NCBI GenBank assembly: GCA_947490145.1
Contig: CANLGD010000006.1
Coordinates: 1 to 64,000 of the forward strand
DNA: 64,000 nt
Direction: 5' to 3'
Origin: Flavobacteriia bacterium
GTDB taxonomy: Bacteria; Bacteroidota; Bacteroidia; Flavobacteriales_D; Crocinitomicaceae
This document shows positions 1 to 11,273 of the stretch, piece after piece. Position numbers and translations under genes: made by a program. The number at the start of each line of letters is the position of its first letter. Position 1 is the first letter of the stretch. The notes beneath the pieces were generated by a model. That model saw only the letters and a list, made by a program, of their open reading frames with translations. It was not told the DNA's origin and did no database searches.

Positions 1-184
1 TAAAAATTGAAGATAAATGCCATTCATGCCATAACAAATTTCTCAGTTATTTGATTCCTTCTCTTTTCAATAATACGATCCGAAACTCGATTTTTTTAAA
101 CCATCCGAAACGTTTTTTATTTCAAATCCTAAATCAAACATTGTCAAAATAAACTGATCGATACCTTGTTTATTTAATCTATAA

Positions 185-406
185 TTAAAACAAGAAAGTA
201 CAGATTCTTGCAAACTTTATAATGGATTTTTCGTCTTTTGTTGACAAAGAAATATTGAATGCAGGAATTTCAACAAAAAATTCATTCTCTAAAAATTCAA
301 ATTCTGTATTGTAGTTTGTTTCAATAATTTTACTTTCAATATTGATATTTAAAACAACAGAATCTTTACCTTTTTTAAAGTGAATTTTTCTAATTTCTTC
401 TTGCAT
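185..406 (-). CDS. hypothetical protein, 73 aa
   Basis: ORF with ATG start in otherwise non-coding sequence; no family recognised. Confidence 0.45.
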   Translation of the reverse strand: MQEEIRKIHFKKGKDSVVLNINIESKIIETNYNTEFEFLENEFFVEIPAFNISLSTKDEKSIIKFARICTFLF

Positions 407-581
407 GATGATTATAATTTAAAACCAAGTTCAATGTAATTTTTATTTTAAACCTATAAAATTAACAAATCTTTTATTTTTCATCAATATTTTCTGCCTT
501 TTAACATTAATTGTAAATCTTTGTTTTAATAATTTAATAAATTTGGCAAACTCAAGCCGTAAATACAATCTTTCTAATGAT

Positions 582-2423
582 ATGGAAAATCAAAATTTAA
601 ATCAACAAGTTAATAAAAACATAAAAATTGTTTCTGATAAAAAAATTACTTTTGGTCGAATTTTTTGGCCAAGTTTATTGGCAGCTTTTATCGTATCAAT
701 TATTGGAATAATTATTTTCTTTGTCGGAGTGGGAGGAATTATTGGAAGTTTAAGTGAAACACCAAGCAAAGGAATTTCTTCCAATTCAGTTTTACATCTA
801 ACTTTGAATGGAGATATTAATGAAAGTTCTTCCTCAAAATTTGATGCTTCTGTGATGGGACTTGACACCAAAATTGGTTTAACAGATTTGTTGTATGGTT
901 TTCAAGAAGCTAAAAAAGATGAAAATGTAAAAGGAATTTTTATTGAATTAAAAGGGCCACAATGTGGCATGGCAACCGCCAAAGAAATTAGAAATGCCAT
1001 CAATGATTTTGAAAAAACAGGAAAATTTGTTATAGCATACAATAGGGGAGAAGTGATATCGCTAAAAGAATATTACATTGCAAGTGCGGCCAATGAAATT
1101 TATGGTTTTCCGAGTTCAATGATGGAATTTGTTGGTTTGGGTGGAGAAATGACTTTTTTCAAAAACACATTAGACATGCTTGAAGTTGAAATGCAAGTAA
1201 TTAGAGGAAAAAACAATGATTTCAAAAGTGCAGTCGAACCTTTTTTCTTAACAAAAATGAGTGATTCTAGTCGTTTGCAAACGGAACGATATATGAATAA
1301 TATTTGGCAAGAAATGTTAAGTGATATTTCTAAAGAACGAAAGATTTCTATCTCTGAATTAAATTCTTTAGCTGAAAATTTTAAAATCAAACGAATTGCT
1401 GATGCAGTAAAATTTAAATTGATTGATAAAGTAAAATACCGTGATGAAGTGCTTGTAATGTTAGAAAAAAAAATAACAGATGCTTCAATGTTGAATTTAA
1501 CATCCTTTGAAAAATATGCAAAAAATAAATTTGAAAACAATCAAATCATAGTTCGAGCTAATAAGCCAAATATTGCAGTAGTTGTCGCAGAAGGTGACGT
1601 TTCTGTGGATGGCGACGGACTTTCATCCGAAAAAATTTGCAAAGCTTTGAGAGAGGTTCGATTGGATAAAACAATCAAAACAGTTGTTTTTAGAGTCAAT
1701 TCTCCAGGTGGAAGTGCGTTAGCAAGTGACGAGATCTGGCGAGAAGTTTATTTATTAAACAAAAAGAAAAAAGTAATTGTTTCCATGGGAGATGTTGCCG
1801 CTTCTGGAGGATATTACATAGCTGCTCCAGCTTATAAAATTTTCGCTGAGCCAACAACAATTACAGGTTCAATCGGCGTTTTTGGCTTAATTCCCTATAC
1901 AGGAAAAATGTTTGAAAATAAATTGGGCTTAAGCTTTGATCAAGTTGCAACAAACAAACATTCGGTTGTCTCAACGAATAGAAAATTAAGTCTGGTCGAA
2001 ATTGCCGTAATTCAAGAAGAAGTGGATGTTATTTATGATGAATTTTTAGATAGAGTTTCTCAAGGAAGAAAAATTACAAAAGCACAAGTCAATCGATTTG
2101 CCAGAGGAAGAGTTTGGACTGGAACTGACGCTTTAAAAATTGGTTTGGTAGATAAACTGGGAGGGCTGAATGATGCAATTAATTTTGCTGTAAAAACAGC
2201 AGGATTAAAAGAAGCAAAAATTGTATATTATCCAAAGAAAAAAGCAAGCCCTTATGATGTTATTTTTGAGATTTTGGAAGAACAAGAAGAGCAAGTAAAA
2301 ACGCAAGTAAAACTTCCAGTTTCGTTAATGAAAAACTATGAACTTTTATTAAAGATGGAAGGTTTAAAAGGTGTTCAAATGAGACTTCCTTTTTACTTTA
2401 ATTTTGAAGGGAATATGTACTAG
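582..2423 (+). CDS. sppA: signal peptide peptidase SppA, 67K-type (ORF opens at TTG 543; ATG at 582 is the likelier start)
   Basis: N-terminal TM segment (WPSLLAAFIVSIIGIIIFFVG), two ClpP-like domains, catalytic-Ser region GDVAASGGYYIAAPA, ITGSIGVFG. Confidence 0.93.
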   Translation: MENQNLNQQVNKNIKIVSDKKITFGRIFWPSLLAAFIVSIIGIIIFFVGVGGIIGSLSETPSKGISSNSVLHLTLNGDINESSSSKFDASVMGLDTKIGLTDLLYGFQEAKKDENVKGIFIELKGPQCGMATAKEIRNAINDFEKTGKFVIAYNRGEVISLKEYYIASAANEIYGFPSSMMEFVGLGGEMTFFKNTLDMLEVEMQVIRGKNNDFKSAVEPFFLTKMSDSSRLQTERYMNNIWQEMLSDISKERKISISELNSLAENFKIKRIADAVKFKLIDKVKYRDEVLVMLEKKITDASMLNLTSFEKYAKNKFENNQIIVRANKPNIAVVVAEGDVSVDGDGLSSEKICKALREVRLDKTIKTVVFRVNSPGGSALASDEIWREVYLLNKKKKVIVSMGDVAASGGYYIAAPAYKIFAEPTTITGSIGVFGLIPYTGKMFENKLGLSFDQVATNKHSVVSTNRKLSLVEIAVIQEEVDVIYDEFLDRVSQGRKITKAQVNRFARGRVWTGTDALKIGLVDKLGGLNDAINFAVKTAGLKEAKIVYYPKKKASPYDVIFEILEEQEEQVKTQVKLPVSLMKNYELLLKMEGLKGVQMRLPFYFNFEGNMY

Positions 2424-2763
2424 TATTTCGGTATTTTAATTCTTTTTAATTTTTTATGTTTTTTATGGAATATTCATGCTAAAATAAATAGCGAAACTCA
2501 AATAAAAATGGCTTTAGGTATTATCTAAAGTTAGAATAAATTGATTCAAAGGAACAAAAATTAAAATTAAAAAACAGGAATACAGAGCTAATTTTTTTAA
2601 AATAGGGATTAGATTTTATTGCTAGCATTCTCTTAAACCCTCAAAATCAATCAAACTCAATATTTTTGATTTTTTGTTATTATGTTAGTATTTATTATTA
2701 ATTTTGTAACTAACCTTGTAAATAAGGTTTTAAATTTATTGTTTTTAGCTTTTTTCAAAGAAT

Positions 2764-3897
2764 ATGAAGGAAATACAAATGGTTGACTTAAAGTCACAAT
2801 ATGCAAAAATAAAAACAGAAGTTGATGCTGCAATCATGGATGTTATTGAAAAAGCACAATTTATAAACGGCCCTGAAGTTAGTGCTTTTCAATCAGAGTT
2901 AGAAACTTATTTAGGAGTAAAACATGTTATACCATGTGCAAATGGTACAGATGCTTTGCAAATTGCTATGATGGCTTTGGGATTAAAACCAGGTGATGAG
3001 GTAATTACACCTTCATACACGTATATTGCTACGACAGAAGTTATGGCTTTATTAGGTTTAACACCAATTTTTGTTGATGTTGATCCAAAAACATTTTGCA
3101 TTGACGTAAATTTAATTGAGGCTGTAATTACGCCAAATACAAAAGCAATTGTCCCAGTTCACCTATATGGTCAAGCGGCCGATATGGATGCAATTATGGA
3201 TTTTGCAAAAAAACATAATTTGTTTGTCATCGAAGATAATGCACAAGCAATTGGTTGTGATTACACGCATCGCGATGGTTCAAAAACAAAAACTGGTTCA
3301 ATTGGCACAATCGGTTGTACTTCATTTTTCCCATCAAAAAACTTAGGTTGTTACGGTGACGGGGGAGCTATTTGCACAAATGATGATTCTTTAGCAGTAT
3401 CTTTAAGGCAAATTGCAAACCACGGTCAAACGATTCGTTACCATCATGAAATGGTTGGTTGTAATTCTCGATTGGATTCAATTCAAGCGGCAATTTTAAG
3501 AATTAAATTACGTTCCTTAGATGATTATTGTGCTGCAAGAATAAAAGCTGCAGATTATTATGGAGAGGTATTATCTAAAATAGAAGGAATTACTGTTCCT
3601 TTTAGATCCGAAAATTCCCGTCATGTTTTTCACCAATATACGATGCAGCTAGATGGAATTGACAGAGATAAACTATCAGATTTTTTGGCAAAAAAAGGAA
3701 TTCCAAGCATGATTTATTATCCAATTCCTGCACACAAACAAAAAATGTTTGCTGCATTTAATTGTCAAAATCAAGTTTTACCTGTTACAGATTGGTTAAC
3801 GCAACGTGTTTTGTCCTTACCAATCCACACAGAATTAGAGGAAGAACAATTACAATTTATTTGCTCTTCAATTCAAGAATTTGTTAGTGAAAACTAA
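2764..3897 (+). CDS. DegT/DnrJ/EryC1/StrS PLP-dependent sugar aminotransferase, WbpE-like
   Basis: PCANGTDALQIAM, VHLYGQAADMDAI, ED(N)AQAIG, SFFPSKNLGCYGDGGA (PLP lysine region); adjacent to WbpA/B/D-like genes. Confidence 0.9.
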   Translation: MKEIQMVDLKSQYAKIKTEVDAAIMDVIEKAQFINGPEVSAFQSELETYLGVKHVIPCANGTDALQIAMMALGLKPGDEVITPSYTYIATTEVMALLGLTPIFVDVDPKTFCIDVNLIEAVITPNTKAIVPVHLYGQAADMDAIMDFAKKHNLFVIEDNAQAIGCDYTHRDGSKTKTGSIGTIGCTSFFPSKNLGCYGDGGAICTNDDSLAVSLRQIANHGQTIRYHHEMVGCNSRLDSIQAAILRIKLRSLDDYCAARIKAADYYGEVLSKIEGITVPFRSENSRHVFHQYTMQLDGIDRDKLSDFLAKKGIPSMIYYPIPAHKQKMFAAFNCQNQVLPVTDWLTQRVLSLPIHTELEEEQLQFICSSIQEFVSEN

Positions 3898-3914
3898 CAT
3901 AAAAGATGTAAAAA

Positions 3915-5234
3915 ATGGGAAAAATTGCCGTTGTAGGAACAGGTTATGTAGGTTTAGTTACTGGAACTTGCTTTGCTGAAACAGGAAATGAAGTTATTTG
4001 CATTGACATTGATGAGAGCAAGGTTGAACGCATGCGAAATAGGGAAATTCCAATATACGAGCCAAATTTAGATGTACTTTTTGAAAGAAATATCAAAGCA
4101 GGAAGATTAACCTTCACAACAAATTTAGCTGCAGGAATAAAAGATGCAGAAATAATTTTTCTGGCTCTTCCAACTCCGCCCGGAGAAGATGGTTCTGCAG
4201 ATTTATCCTATATTTTGGGCGTTTCACAAGAATTAGGAAAAATCATAACTGACTACAAAGTTATAGTTGATAAAAGTACTGTTCCAGTAGGTACCGCTGA
4301 AAAAGTTCAGAAAATGATTGCAAAAAATGCAAAAGTTGACTTTGCGGTTGTATCAAATCCAGAATTTTTGAGAGAAGGTTTTGCCGTAGATGATTTCATG
4401 AAACCAGACAGAGTTGTGATTGGAACTTCTGACGAAAGAGCAAAGAAAGTAATGGAAAACTTGTACAAACCTTTTGTTAGGCAAGGAAATCCAATTATTT
4501 TTATGGATGAAAAATCCGCTGAATTAACAAAATATGCAGCAAATTCTTTTTTAGCAACAAAAATCACATTCATGAATGAGATCGCTAATTTCTGTGAATT
4601 GGTTGGTGCAGATGTTGATAAAGTTAGAATTGGAATTGGTTCAGACGCCAGAATTGGAAAGCGATTTCTTTTTCCAGGAATTGGTTACGGAGGTTCTTGT
4701 TTCCCAAAAGATGTTCAAGCTTTGGTAAAATCTGGAAAAGAACATGATTTCACTTTTGAGATTTTGGAATCAGTTATGAAAGTAAATGAAGATCAAAAAA
4801 CAGTTCTTTTCCCTAAAATGAAAAACTTTTTTAGAGGCGATTTGAAAGGAAAAAAAATTGCACTTTGGGGCTTGGCTTTCAAACCTGATACGGATGATGT
4901 GCGCGAAGCACCAGCACTTTACATGATTGATGAATTGACAAAAGCTGGAGCAACTATTTGTGCTTACGATCCTGAAGCAATGCCAAATATTAAAAAATTA
5001 ATTGGTGATAAAATTATATATGCAGAAAACGAATATGAAGCAGTAGAAAATGCAGATTGTTTGCTTATTTGCACTGAATGGGGAGTCTTTAGAAATCCAA
5101 ATTTTGATAAAGTTAGCTCTCTTTTAAAAGATAAAGTTATTTTTGATGGAAGGAATTTATTCGATTTAGAAGAAATGACTGAAAAAGGGTATTTTTATAC
5201 TAGCATTGGAAGAAAATCGGTGGAGAAAATCTAA
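3915..5234 (+). CDS. UDP-glucose 6-dehydrogenase
   Basis: GTGYVGLVTGTCFAETGNEV, FPGIGYGGSCFPKDVQAL (catalytic Cys), LAFKPDTDDVREAPA. Confidence 0.93.
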   Translation: MGKIAVVGTGYVGLVTGTCFAETGNEVICIDIDESKVERMRNREIPIYEPNLDVLFERNIKAGRLTFTTNLAAGIKDAEIIFLALPTPPGEDGSADLSYILGVSQELGKIITDYKVIVDKSTVPVGTAEKVQKMIAKNAKVDFAVVSNPEFLREGFAVDDFMKPDRVVIGTSDERAKKVMENLYKPFVRQGNPIIFMDEKSAELTKYAANSFLATKITFMNEIANFCELVGADVDKVRIGIGSDARIGKRFLFPGIGYGGSCFPKDVQALVKSGKEHDFTFEILESVMKVNEDQKTVLFPKMKNFFRGDLKGKKIALWGLAFKPDTDDVREAPALYMIDELTKAGATICAYDPEAMPNIKKLIGDKIIYAENEYEAVENADCLLICTEWGVFRNPNFDKVSSLLKDKVIFDGRNLFDLEEMTEKGYFYTSIGRKSVEKI

Positions 5235-5300
5235 ACCATAGAATACTTCACTATAACTATAAGCTACTATTTATATAAACGCTAAAAGTTAATCAAAAAA

Positions 5301-6287
5301 ATGAAAAGAATATTAATCACAGGGGCAGCAGGATTTTTAGGCTCACATTTGTGTGACCGCTTTATTAAAGAAGGATATCACGTTATTGGAATGGATAATT
5401 TGATTACTGGTCGTTTGAGTAACATTGAACATTTATTTCCTTCAGCGAGTTTTGAGTTCTATAATCATGATGTGTCAAAATTTATTCATGTTCCAGGACA
5501 ATTAGATTATATTTTACACTTCGCCTCACCCGCAAGTCCAATAGATTATTTGAAAATTCCAATTCAAACCTTGAAAGTTGGTTCTTTGGGTATTCACAAT
5601 TGTTTAGGTTTGGCAAAAGCCAAAAATGCTCGCGTTTTAATTGCCTCAACATCAGAAATTTATGGTGATCCAACTGTTCATCCGCAAACGGAAGAATATT
5701 GGGGAAATGTAAATCCAATCGGACCGCGAGGAGTTTATGACGAAGCAAAACGTTTTCAAGAGGCAATGACAATGGCTTATCATACTTTTCATGGCCTAGA
5801 AACGAGAATTGTGCGTATTTTTAATACCTATGGTCCAAAAATGCGGTTGAATGATGGTCGTGTTTTACCTGCATTTATAGGACAAGCATTGCGTGGCGAA
5901 GATATTACTATTTTTGGAGACGGTTCACAAACCCGCGCCTTTTGTTATGTTGATGATTTGGTTGAAGGAATTTACCGTCTGCTTTTAAGTGATTATGCTC
6001 AACCAGTAAACATCGGAAATCCAGATGAAATTTCTATTAGTCAATTTGCTGAAGAAATTATTGCTTTGACAGGAACAGACCAAAAAGTTGTTTACCTCGA
6101 TTTACCAGTTGACGATCCAAAACAACGTCAACCAGATATCACAAAGGCGAAAGAAATTTTAGGTTGGGAACCAAAAATCTCTCGTGAAGAAGGATTAAAA
6201 AGAACTTATGCTTACTTTTGTAGTCTAAGTGAGGAAGAATTAAACAAAAAAGATCACAACGATTTTGAAAAATTTACTGTAAAATAA
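5301..6287 (+). CDS. SDR-family UDP-glucuronate decarboxylase (UDP-xylose synthase-like)
   Basis: [61 protein letters not shown]. Confidence 0.9.
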   Translation: MKRILITGAAGFLGSHLCDRFIKEGYHVIGMDNLITGRLSNIEHLFPSASFEFYNHDVSKFIHVPGQLDYILHFASPASPIDYLKIPIQTLKVGSLGIHNCLGLAKAKNARVLIASTSEIYGDPTVHPQTEEYWGNVNPIGPRGVYDEAKRFQEAMTMAYHTFHGLETRIVRIFNTYGPKMRLNDGRVLPAFIGQALRGEDITIFGDGSQTRAFCYVDDLVEGIYRLLLSDYAQPVNIGNPDEISISQFAEEIIALTGTDQKVVYLDLPVDDPKQRQPDITKAKEILGWEPKISREEGLKRTYAYFCSLSEEELNKKDHNDFEKFTVK

Positions 6288-6856
6288 TGGAATATTTCGC
6301 GCACGAATCAGCATATATTGATGACAATTGTTCAATTGGAAAGGGTACAAAAATTTGGCATTTTTCGCACATAATGTCGAATTGTACTTTAGGAGAAAAT
6401 TGCAATATAGGTCAAAATGTAGTTATTTCTCCTCAAGTAATTTTAGGAAAAAACGTCAAAGTGCAAAATAATGTTTCAATTTACACTGGTGTAATTTGTG
6501 AAGACGATGTTTTTTTGGGTCCTTCAATGGTTTTTACAAATGTAATTAATCCAAGAAGTGCTGTAAATCGCAAAAGTGAATATGCAAAAACCCTTGTTAA
6601 AAAAGGTGTAAGTATTGGAGCTAATGCAACAATTGTTTGTGGGCACGATATTGGTAAATTCGCCTTTATTGGCGCAGGCGCTGTTGTTACAAAGCACGTT
6701 CCAGCTTATGCTTTAATGGTTGGAAATCCCGCCCGTCAAATGGGTTGGATGAGTGAATTTGGACAGCGTTTGGAATTTGATTCAGAAGGAAAGGCAAGAT
6801 GTAAGGAAAGTGGTGAAAATTATCAATTGAGTAATAATTTAGTTAGTAAAGTATGA
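6287..6856 (+). CDS. left-handed beta-helix N-acetyltransferase, WbpD-like
   Basis: hexapeptide repeats; start overlaps the upstream stop (TAATG); neighbours are WbpB/A-like. Confidence 0.87.
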   Translation: MEYFAHESAYIDDNCSIGKGTKIWHFSHIMSNCTLGENCNIGQNVVISPQVILGKNVKVQNNVSIYTGVICEDDVFLGPSMVFTNVINPRSAVNRKSEYAKTLVKKGVSIGANATIVCGHDIGKFAFIGAGAVVTKHVPAYALMVGNPARQMGWMSEFGQRLEFDSEGKARCKESGENYQLSNNLVSKV

Positions 6857-7908
6857 TGAATATAATTTCAGATAAAATAAAATTTGCAATATTAGGCGCT
6901 GGGCATATTGGAAAACGTCATGCCGAAATGGTAAAGCGAGATACAAGTGCTGAATTGGTTGCAATGATAGATATTCGATCAAAAGAAGAATGTGGAGCAA
7001 CGGATTTTGATGTTCCTTTCTTTTCTTCTTTGGAAGATTTGTTGAAATCAGATATTGATTTTGATATTGTAAATGTATGTACACCAAATGGTTTTCATGC
7101 TGAGCAAGCAATTTTGGCTTTAGAAAACCATAAACATGTCGTGTGTGAAAAACCGATGGGTCTGAGTAAAGATTCATGTGAAAAGGTGATTTTCAAGTCT
7201 TTGCAAATGTCAAAACAAGTATTTTGTGTTATGCAAAATCGTTATTCTCCGCCTTCAGAATGGATAAAATCACTAGTTGATAATGGGATTTTGGGTGACA
7301 TTTTTATGGTACAACTAAATTGTTATTGGAACAGAGATGATCGCTATTACAAAAAAGATAGTTGGAAAGGGAAACAGGATTTAGATGGAGGAACGTTGTT
7401 TACACAGTTCTCTCATTTCATTGATATTATGTATTGGCTTTTTGGTGATATCGATAATATTCAAGGAAAATTTGCTGATTTTACACACAAAGATTCAACA
7501 GATTTTGAAGATTCTGGTTTTGTAAGTTTCGACTTCGTAAATGGAGGAATGGGGTGCATTAACTACTCAACTGCTGTGCAAGATACAAACCTAGAAAGTT
7601 CAATTACAATTATTGGAAGTAAAGGAAGCGTAAAAATTGGTGGTCAATACATGAATGAAGTGGAAGCGTGCAATATTCCAGGTTATCAAATGCCAGAACT
7701 TGCACCAACAAATCCAGGAAATGATTATGGAGCATACAAAGGATCAGCTGCAAATCATAATTATGTCATAACAAATGTTATCGAAACATTAAAAGGAAAA
7801 ACAACTGCAACTACTAATGCCCTAGAGGGCCTAAAAGTTGTTGAAATAATAGAACGAATTTATAAAATAAGAGATGAGCAATTTAATCTACAGTCAACTA
7901 GTAAATAA
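6853..7908 (+). CDS. Gfo/Idh/MocA oxidoreductase, WbpB-like
   Basis: [15 protein letters not shown] Rossmann motif, [28 protein letters not shown] overlap with upstream gene. Confidence 0.9.
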   Translation: MMNIISDKIKFAILGAGHIGKRHAEMVKRDTSAELVAMIDIRSKEECGATDFDVPFFSSLEDLLKSDIDFDIVNVCTPNGFHAEQAILALENHKHVVCEKPMGLSKDSCEKVIFKSLQMSKQVFCVMQNRYSPPSEWIKSLVDNGILGDIFMVQLNCYWNRDDRYYKKDSWKGKQDLDGGTLFTQFSHFIDIMYWLFGDIDNIQGKFADFTHKDSTDFEDSGFVSFDFVNGGMGCINYSTAVQDTNLESSITIIGSKGSVKIGGQYMNEVEACNIPGYQMPELAPTNPGNDYGAYKGSAANHNYVITNVIETLKGKTTATTNALEGLKVVEIIERIYKIRDEQFNLQSTSK

Positions 7909-9178
7909 GGAAACAAAATTAGCTGTAATTGGTCTTGGATACGTTGGTTTGCCAATTGCGTTAGAATTTGCAAAAAAAATCAAAGTTGTTGGATTTGACA
8001 TTAATCAAGCAAGAGTTGATTTAATGCGTAATAAGAAGGATCCAAGTAATGAGCTAGATTCTTCTGCTTTTGAGAATTCTGATATAGAATTTACTGCAAA
8101 TATTGAAGATTTGAATTCTTGTACTTTTTTTGTCGTAGCAGTTCCAACTCCTATTGATGACGCAAATTTACCAGACTTAAAACCACTTTTAGGTGCTAGT
8201 TCAACCGTTGGAAAAGTCTTAAAAAAAGGGGATTATGTGGTTTTTGAATCAACAGTTTATCCGGGTTGTACAGAGGAAGATTGTATTCCTGTTTTAGAAC
8301 AACTTTCTGGTTTAAAATTTAAAGAAGATTTCAAAGTTGGTTATTCTCCAGAAAGAATTAATCCAGGAGATAAAGAACATACTTTGCAAAATGTAATAAA
8401 AGTTGTTTCAGGTTGTTGCGATGAGTCTTTAGATCAAATTGCAAAAACCTATGAATTAGTTGTTGGTGCTGGAGTTCATCGTGCTACAACAATTAAAGTT
8501 GCAGAAGCAGCAAAAATAATTGAAAACACGCAACGTGATGTCAATATTGCTTTAATGAATGAACTTTCGATTATATTTAATAAACTTAAAATCAACACTT
8601 TTGATGTGTTAGAAGCCGCTGGAACAAAATGGAATTTCTTAAAGTTTCAACCTGGTTTAGTTGGTGGCCATTGTATTGGTGTTGATCCATATTATTTAAC
8701 ACATAAGGCGCAACAAGCGGGTTATCATTCAAAAGTGATTACAAGTGGGCGTTTTGTGAATGATTCAATGGGTGGATACATCGCAAAACAAACTGTAAAA
8801 AAAATCATTGCGCAAAATAAAATCATTCAAGAATCTCGCGTTTTAGTGATGGGAGCAACCTTTAAAGAAGATGTGAGTGATATTCGTAATTCCAGGGTAA
8901 TTGATATTGTAAATGAACTAAAATCATATCAAGTTACCGTTGAAATGATCGATCCGCATGCTTCTTCTGAGGAAATGGAGCACGAATATGGAGTTTCATT
9001 AATTAAAAAACCTGAAGGAAAATACGATGCAATTATTGTAGCTGTAAATCATAAGGAATATAAAAGCTTTACTGAAAATGACTTCAAGTCTTTACTAAAA
9101 GATGAAAAAGGAGTTTTTATTGATGTGAAGGGAATTTTTAGAAATAAAATGCATGAGCTAGAATATTGGAGTTTATAA
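7874..9178 (+). CDS. UDP-N-acetylhexosamine (nucleotide sugar) dehydrogenase, WbpA/TviB-like
   Basis: VIGLGYVGLPIALEFAKK, ESTVYPGCTEE, PGLVGGHCIGVDPYYLTHKAQ, GATFKEDVSDIRNSRV; 35-bp overlap with upstream CDS. Confidence 0.9.
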   Translation: MSNLIYSQLVNKETKLAVIGLGYVGLPIALEFAKKIKVVGFDINQARVDLMRNKKDPSNELDSSAFENSDIEFTANIEDLNSCTFFVVAVPTPIDDANLPDLKPLLGASSTVGKVLKKGDYVVFESTVYPGCTEEDCIPVLEQLSGLKFKEDFKVGYSPERINPGDKEHTLQNVIKVVSGCCDESLDQIAKTYELVVGAGVHRATTIKVAEAAKIIENTQRDVNIALMNELSIIFNKLKINTFDVLEAAGTKWNFLKFQPGLVGGHCIGVDPYYLTHKAQQAGYHSKVITSGRFVNDSMGGYIAKQTVKKIIAQNKIIQESRVLVMGATFKEDVSDIRNSRVIDIVNELKSYQVTVEMIDPHASSEEMEHEYGVSLIKKPEGKYDAIIVAVNHKEYKSFTENDFKSLLKDEKGVFIDVKGIFRNKMHELEYWSL

Positions 9179-9191
9179 TTTAAATTCTAAA

Positions 9192-10079
9192 ATGTTCCAA
9201 AAATTCAAATTTTACATTCTATTACATTTAATAATCTTTGTTTGGGGCTTTACTGGAATTTTAGGAAAATTAATTCATTTAGAGGCGCTTGAATTAGTTT
9301 GGCATCGAATTTTAGTTGCTTTAGTTTCTCTTTTCATTGGACTTAGAATCTTAAAGATGCCAATGAAAATTCAAGCCAAAAAACATTTTTGGGCAGCATT
9401 AGGAGTGGGTGTTTTTGTAGCAATTCATTGGATTACATTTTATATTTCGATCCAACTTTCAACGGCCTCCCTAGGAATTTTGTGTTTATCAACTGCAACT
9501 TTACATGTTACCTGGTTAGAACCTCTCATCATGAAACGCAAATTTTCTTGGATAGAATTTATCCTCGGGATAATTGTGGTTTTCGGAATTTACATCGTTT
9601 CAGCGAATTTTTCAGCCAAAGATTTTGAAGCACTTATTTATGGATTAATTTCAGCTTTAGCGGCAGCTTGTTTTAATGTTTTCAACGCAAAATTAGCTAA
9701 AGATGTTCCCGCTTCTGCAATCACTTTGCACGAAATGTTCATGGGTTTACTTGTTTTGACAGGAGTTTTAATTTATAACGAAAGATTTAATGCGGAACTT
9801 TTTGTAATGACTTGGAGCGATTTTGCTTGGTTATTATTTTTGGGAATTTTATGCACTTCGGTAGCTTTTTTATTATGTATCGAATTAATTAAAAAACTAG
9901 GAACTTTTACGGTTTCTTTAAGCATTAATTTAGAACCCATTTATACGATGATTTTGGCTATTTTTATTTTACATGAACATGAATTATTAAGTAAACAATT
10001 TTACATAGGTTCTGTTATTATAATATTGGTTGTTATTGCAAATCCAATATTAAAATTGATTTTAAAAGAGAAAAAATAA
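9192..10079 (+). CDS. EamA/DMT-superfamily transporter
   Basis: ten predicted TM segments, two EamA-like halves. Confidence 0.85.
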   Translation: MFQKFKFYILLHLIIFVWGFTGILGKLIHLEALELVWHRILVALVSLFIGLRILKMPMKIQAKKHFWAALGVGVFVAIHWITFYISIQLSTASLGILCLSTATLHVTWLEPLIMKRKFSWIEFILGIIVVFGIYIVSANFSAKDFEALIYGLISALAAACFNVFNAKLAKDVPASAITLHEMFMGLLVLTGVLIYNERFNAELFVMTWSDFAWLLFLGILCTSVAFLLCIELIKKLGTFTVSLSINLEPIYTMILAIFILHEHELLSKQFYIGSVIIILVVIANPILKLILKEKK

Positions 10080-10092
10080 AAATTTAAATGTT

Positions 10093-11262
10093 ATGCTCAA
10101 TTTTGAGGTACAAAACCCAACACAAATTATCTTTGGATCAAACCAATTAGAAAAACTTTCAAGCTACATTAAAAAATTCTATTCAGGATCTAAAATTCTA
10201 ATCGCTTATGGCAGTGGAAGTATTGAATCCTCAGGTCTAATGGATTCTATTGAAAAAAAATTACTCGATTTTGAAGTTTTTAAATTCAAAGGAATTGAAG
10301 CAAATCCTGAGTTTTCAACATTACTAAAAGCAGTAGAATTAATCCGAAAAAAAAACATTGGATTTATTTTGGCAGTTGGCGGCGGCTCTGTAATTGACGG
10401 TGTGAAATTTATTTCTGGTGCCATTCATTATAAAAATGACCCTTGGGATGTTTTGTTGAGAAAAGAAGGTTGCGTATTTACTGAAGTAGTTCCTTTTGGA
10501 ACAATTTTAACATTACCTGCAACGGGTTCGGAAGCAAATAGCGGCGCTGTAATTAGTAGAAGTGAATTGAAAGAAAAACGTACAATGGGTGGACCATTAT
10601 TTTTCCCAACCTTCTCATTTTTAGACCCAACTGTCGTTTCAACCTTACCAAAAAGGCAAATTGCAAATGGAATAGTGGATGCTTTCATGCATACATTAGA
10701 GCAATATTTGACCTATCCGACCGATAATTTATTGCAAGAAAGAGAAGCTGAAGGAATTCTTTCAACTTTAATTGAAATTTCAGATGAGGTAATAAGAAAT
10801 CCAACTTCTTATAAATTTGCAGCGAATTTAATGTGGTGTGCAAATCATGCGTTAAATGGAAATTTACGTTGTGGAGTTCCAACAGATTGGGCAACTCACA
10901 TGATTGGACATGAATTGACAGCAATTTTTGGAATAGATCATGCGCGAACTTTGGCGATAATTGCTCCTCGTTTATATGAAGTTAAATTTGAGAATAAAAA
11001 AGAAAAGTTGACGCAATATGGAAAACGTGTTTGGAATTTAACTGGAGATGATTTAGCGATTGCAAAGGAAGCAATTGTGAAAACAGAAAACTTTTTTCAG
11101 TCACTTGGAATTGAGACAAAAATTAGTAATTACACCAAAGATTCAGGCCATATCGTTGCAGAAATCAGAAAACGATTTGAAGAAAGAGGCTGGGAAAATA
11201 CAGGAGAAAGGCAAGATTTGACATACAATGAAATTGAACAAATCGTAAAAAATGCCTTATAA
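10093..11262 (+). CDS. iron-containing alcohol dehydrogenase (YqhD/BdhA-like)
   Basis: AVGGGSVIDGVK, LPATGSEAN, metal-ligand regions GIVDAFMHTLEQY and THMIGHELTAIFGIDHA. Confidence 0.92.
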   Translation: MLNFEVQNPTQIIFGSNQLEKLSSYIKKFYSGSKILIAYGSGSIESSGLMDSIEKKLLDFEVFKFKGIEANPEFSTLLKAVELIRKKNIGFILAVGGGSVIDGVKFISGAIHYKNDPWDVLLRKEGCVFTEVVPFGTILTLPATGSEANSGAVISRSELKEKRTMGGPLFFPTFSFLDPTVVSTLPKRQIANGIVDAFMHTLEQYLTYPTDNLLQEREAEGILSTLIEISDEVIRNPTSYKFAANLMWCANHALNGNLRCGVPTDWATHMIGHELTAIFGIDHARTLAIIAPRLYEVKFENKKEKLTQYGKRVWNLTGDDLAIAKEAIVKTENFFQSLGIETKISNYTKDSGHIVAEIRKRFEERGWENTGERQDLTYNEIEQIVKNAL

Positions 11263-11273
11263 AAAGTTTTAAA

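Noticed and set aside
1100-1540. 146-aa ORF on - strand inside sppA
   Set aside because: Antisense shadow of a well-supported CDS.
2424-2763. Possible small gene or ncRNA between sppA and the sugar cassette
   Set aside because: Only AT-rich sequence with no convincing ORF or structured hairpin seen by eye.
6839-7177. 112-aa - strand ORF over wbpB-like gene
   Set aside because: Antisense shadow ORF; no family signature.
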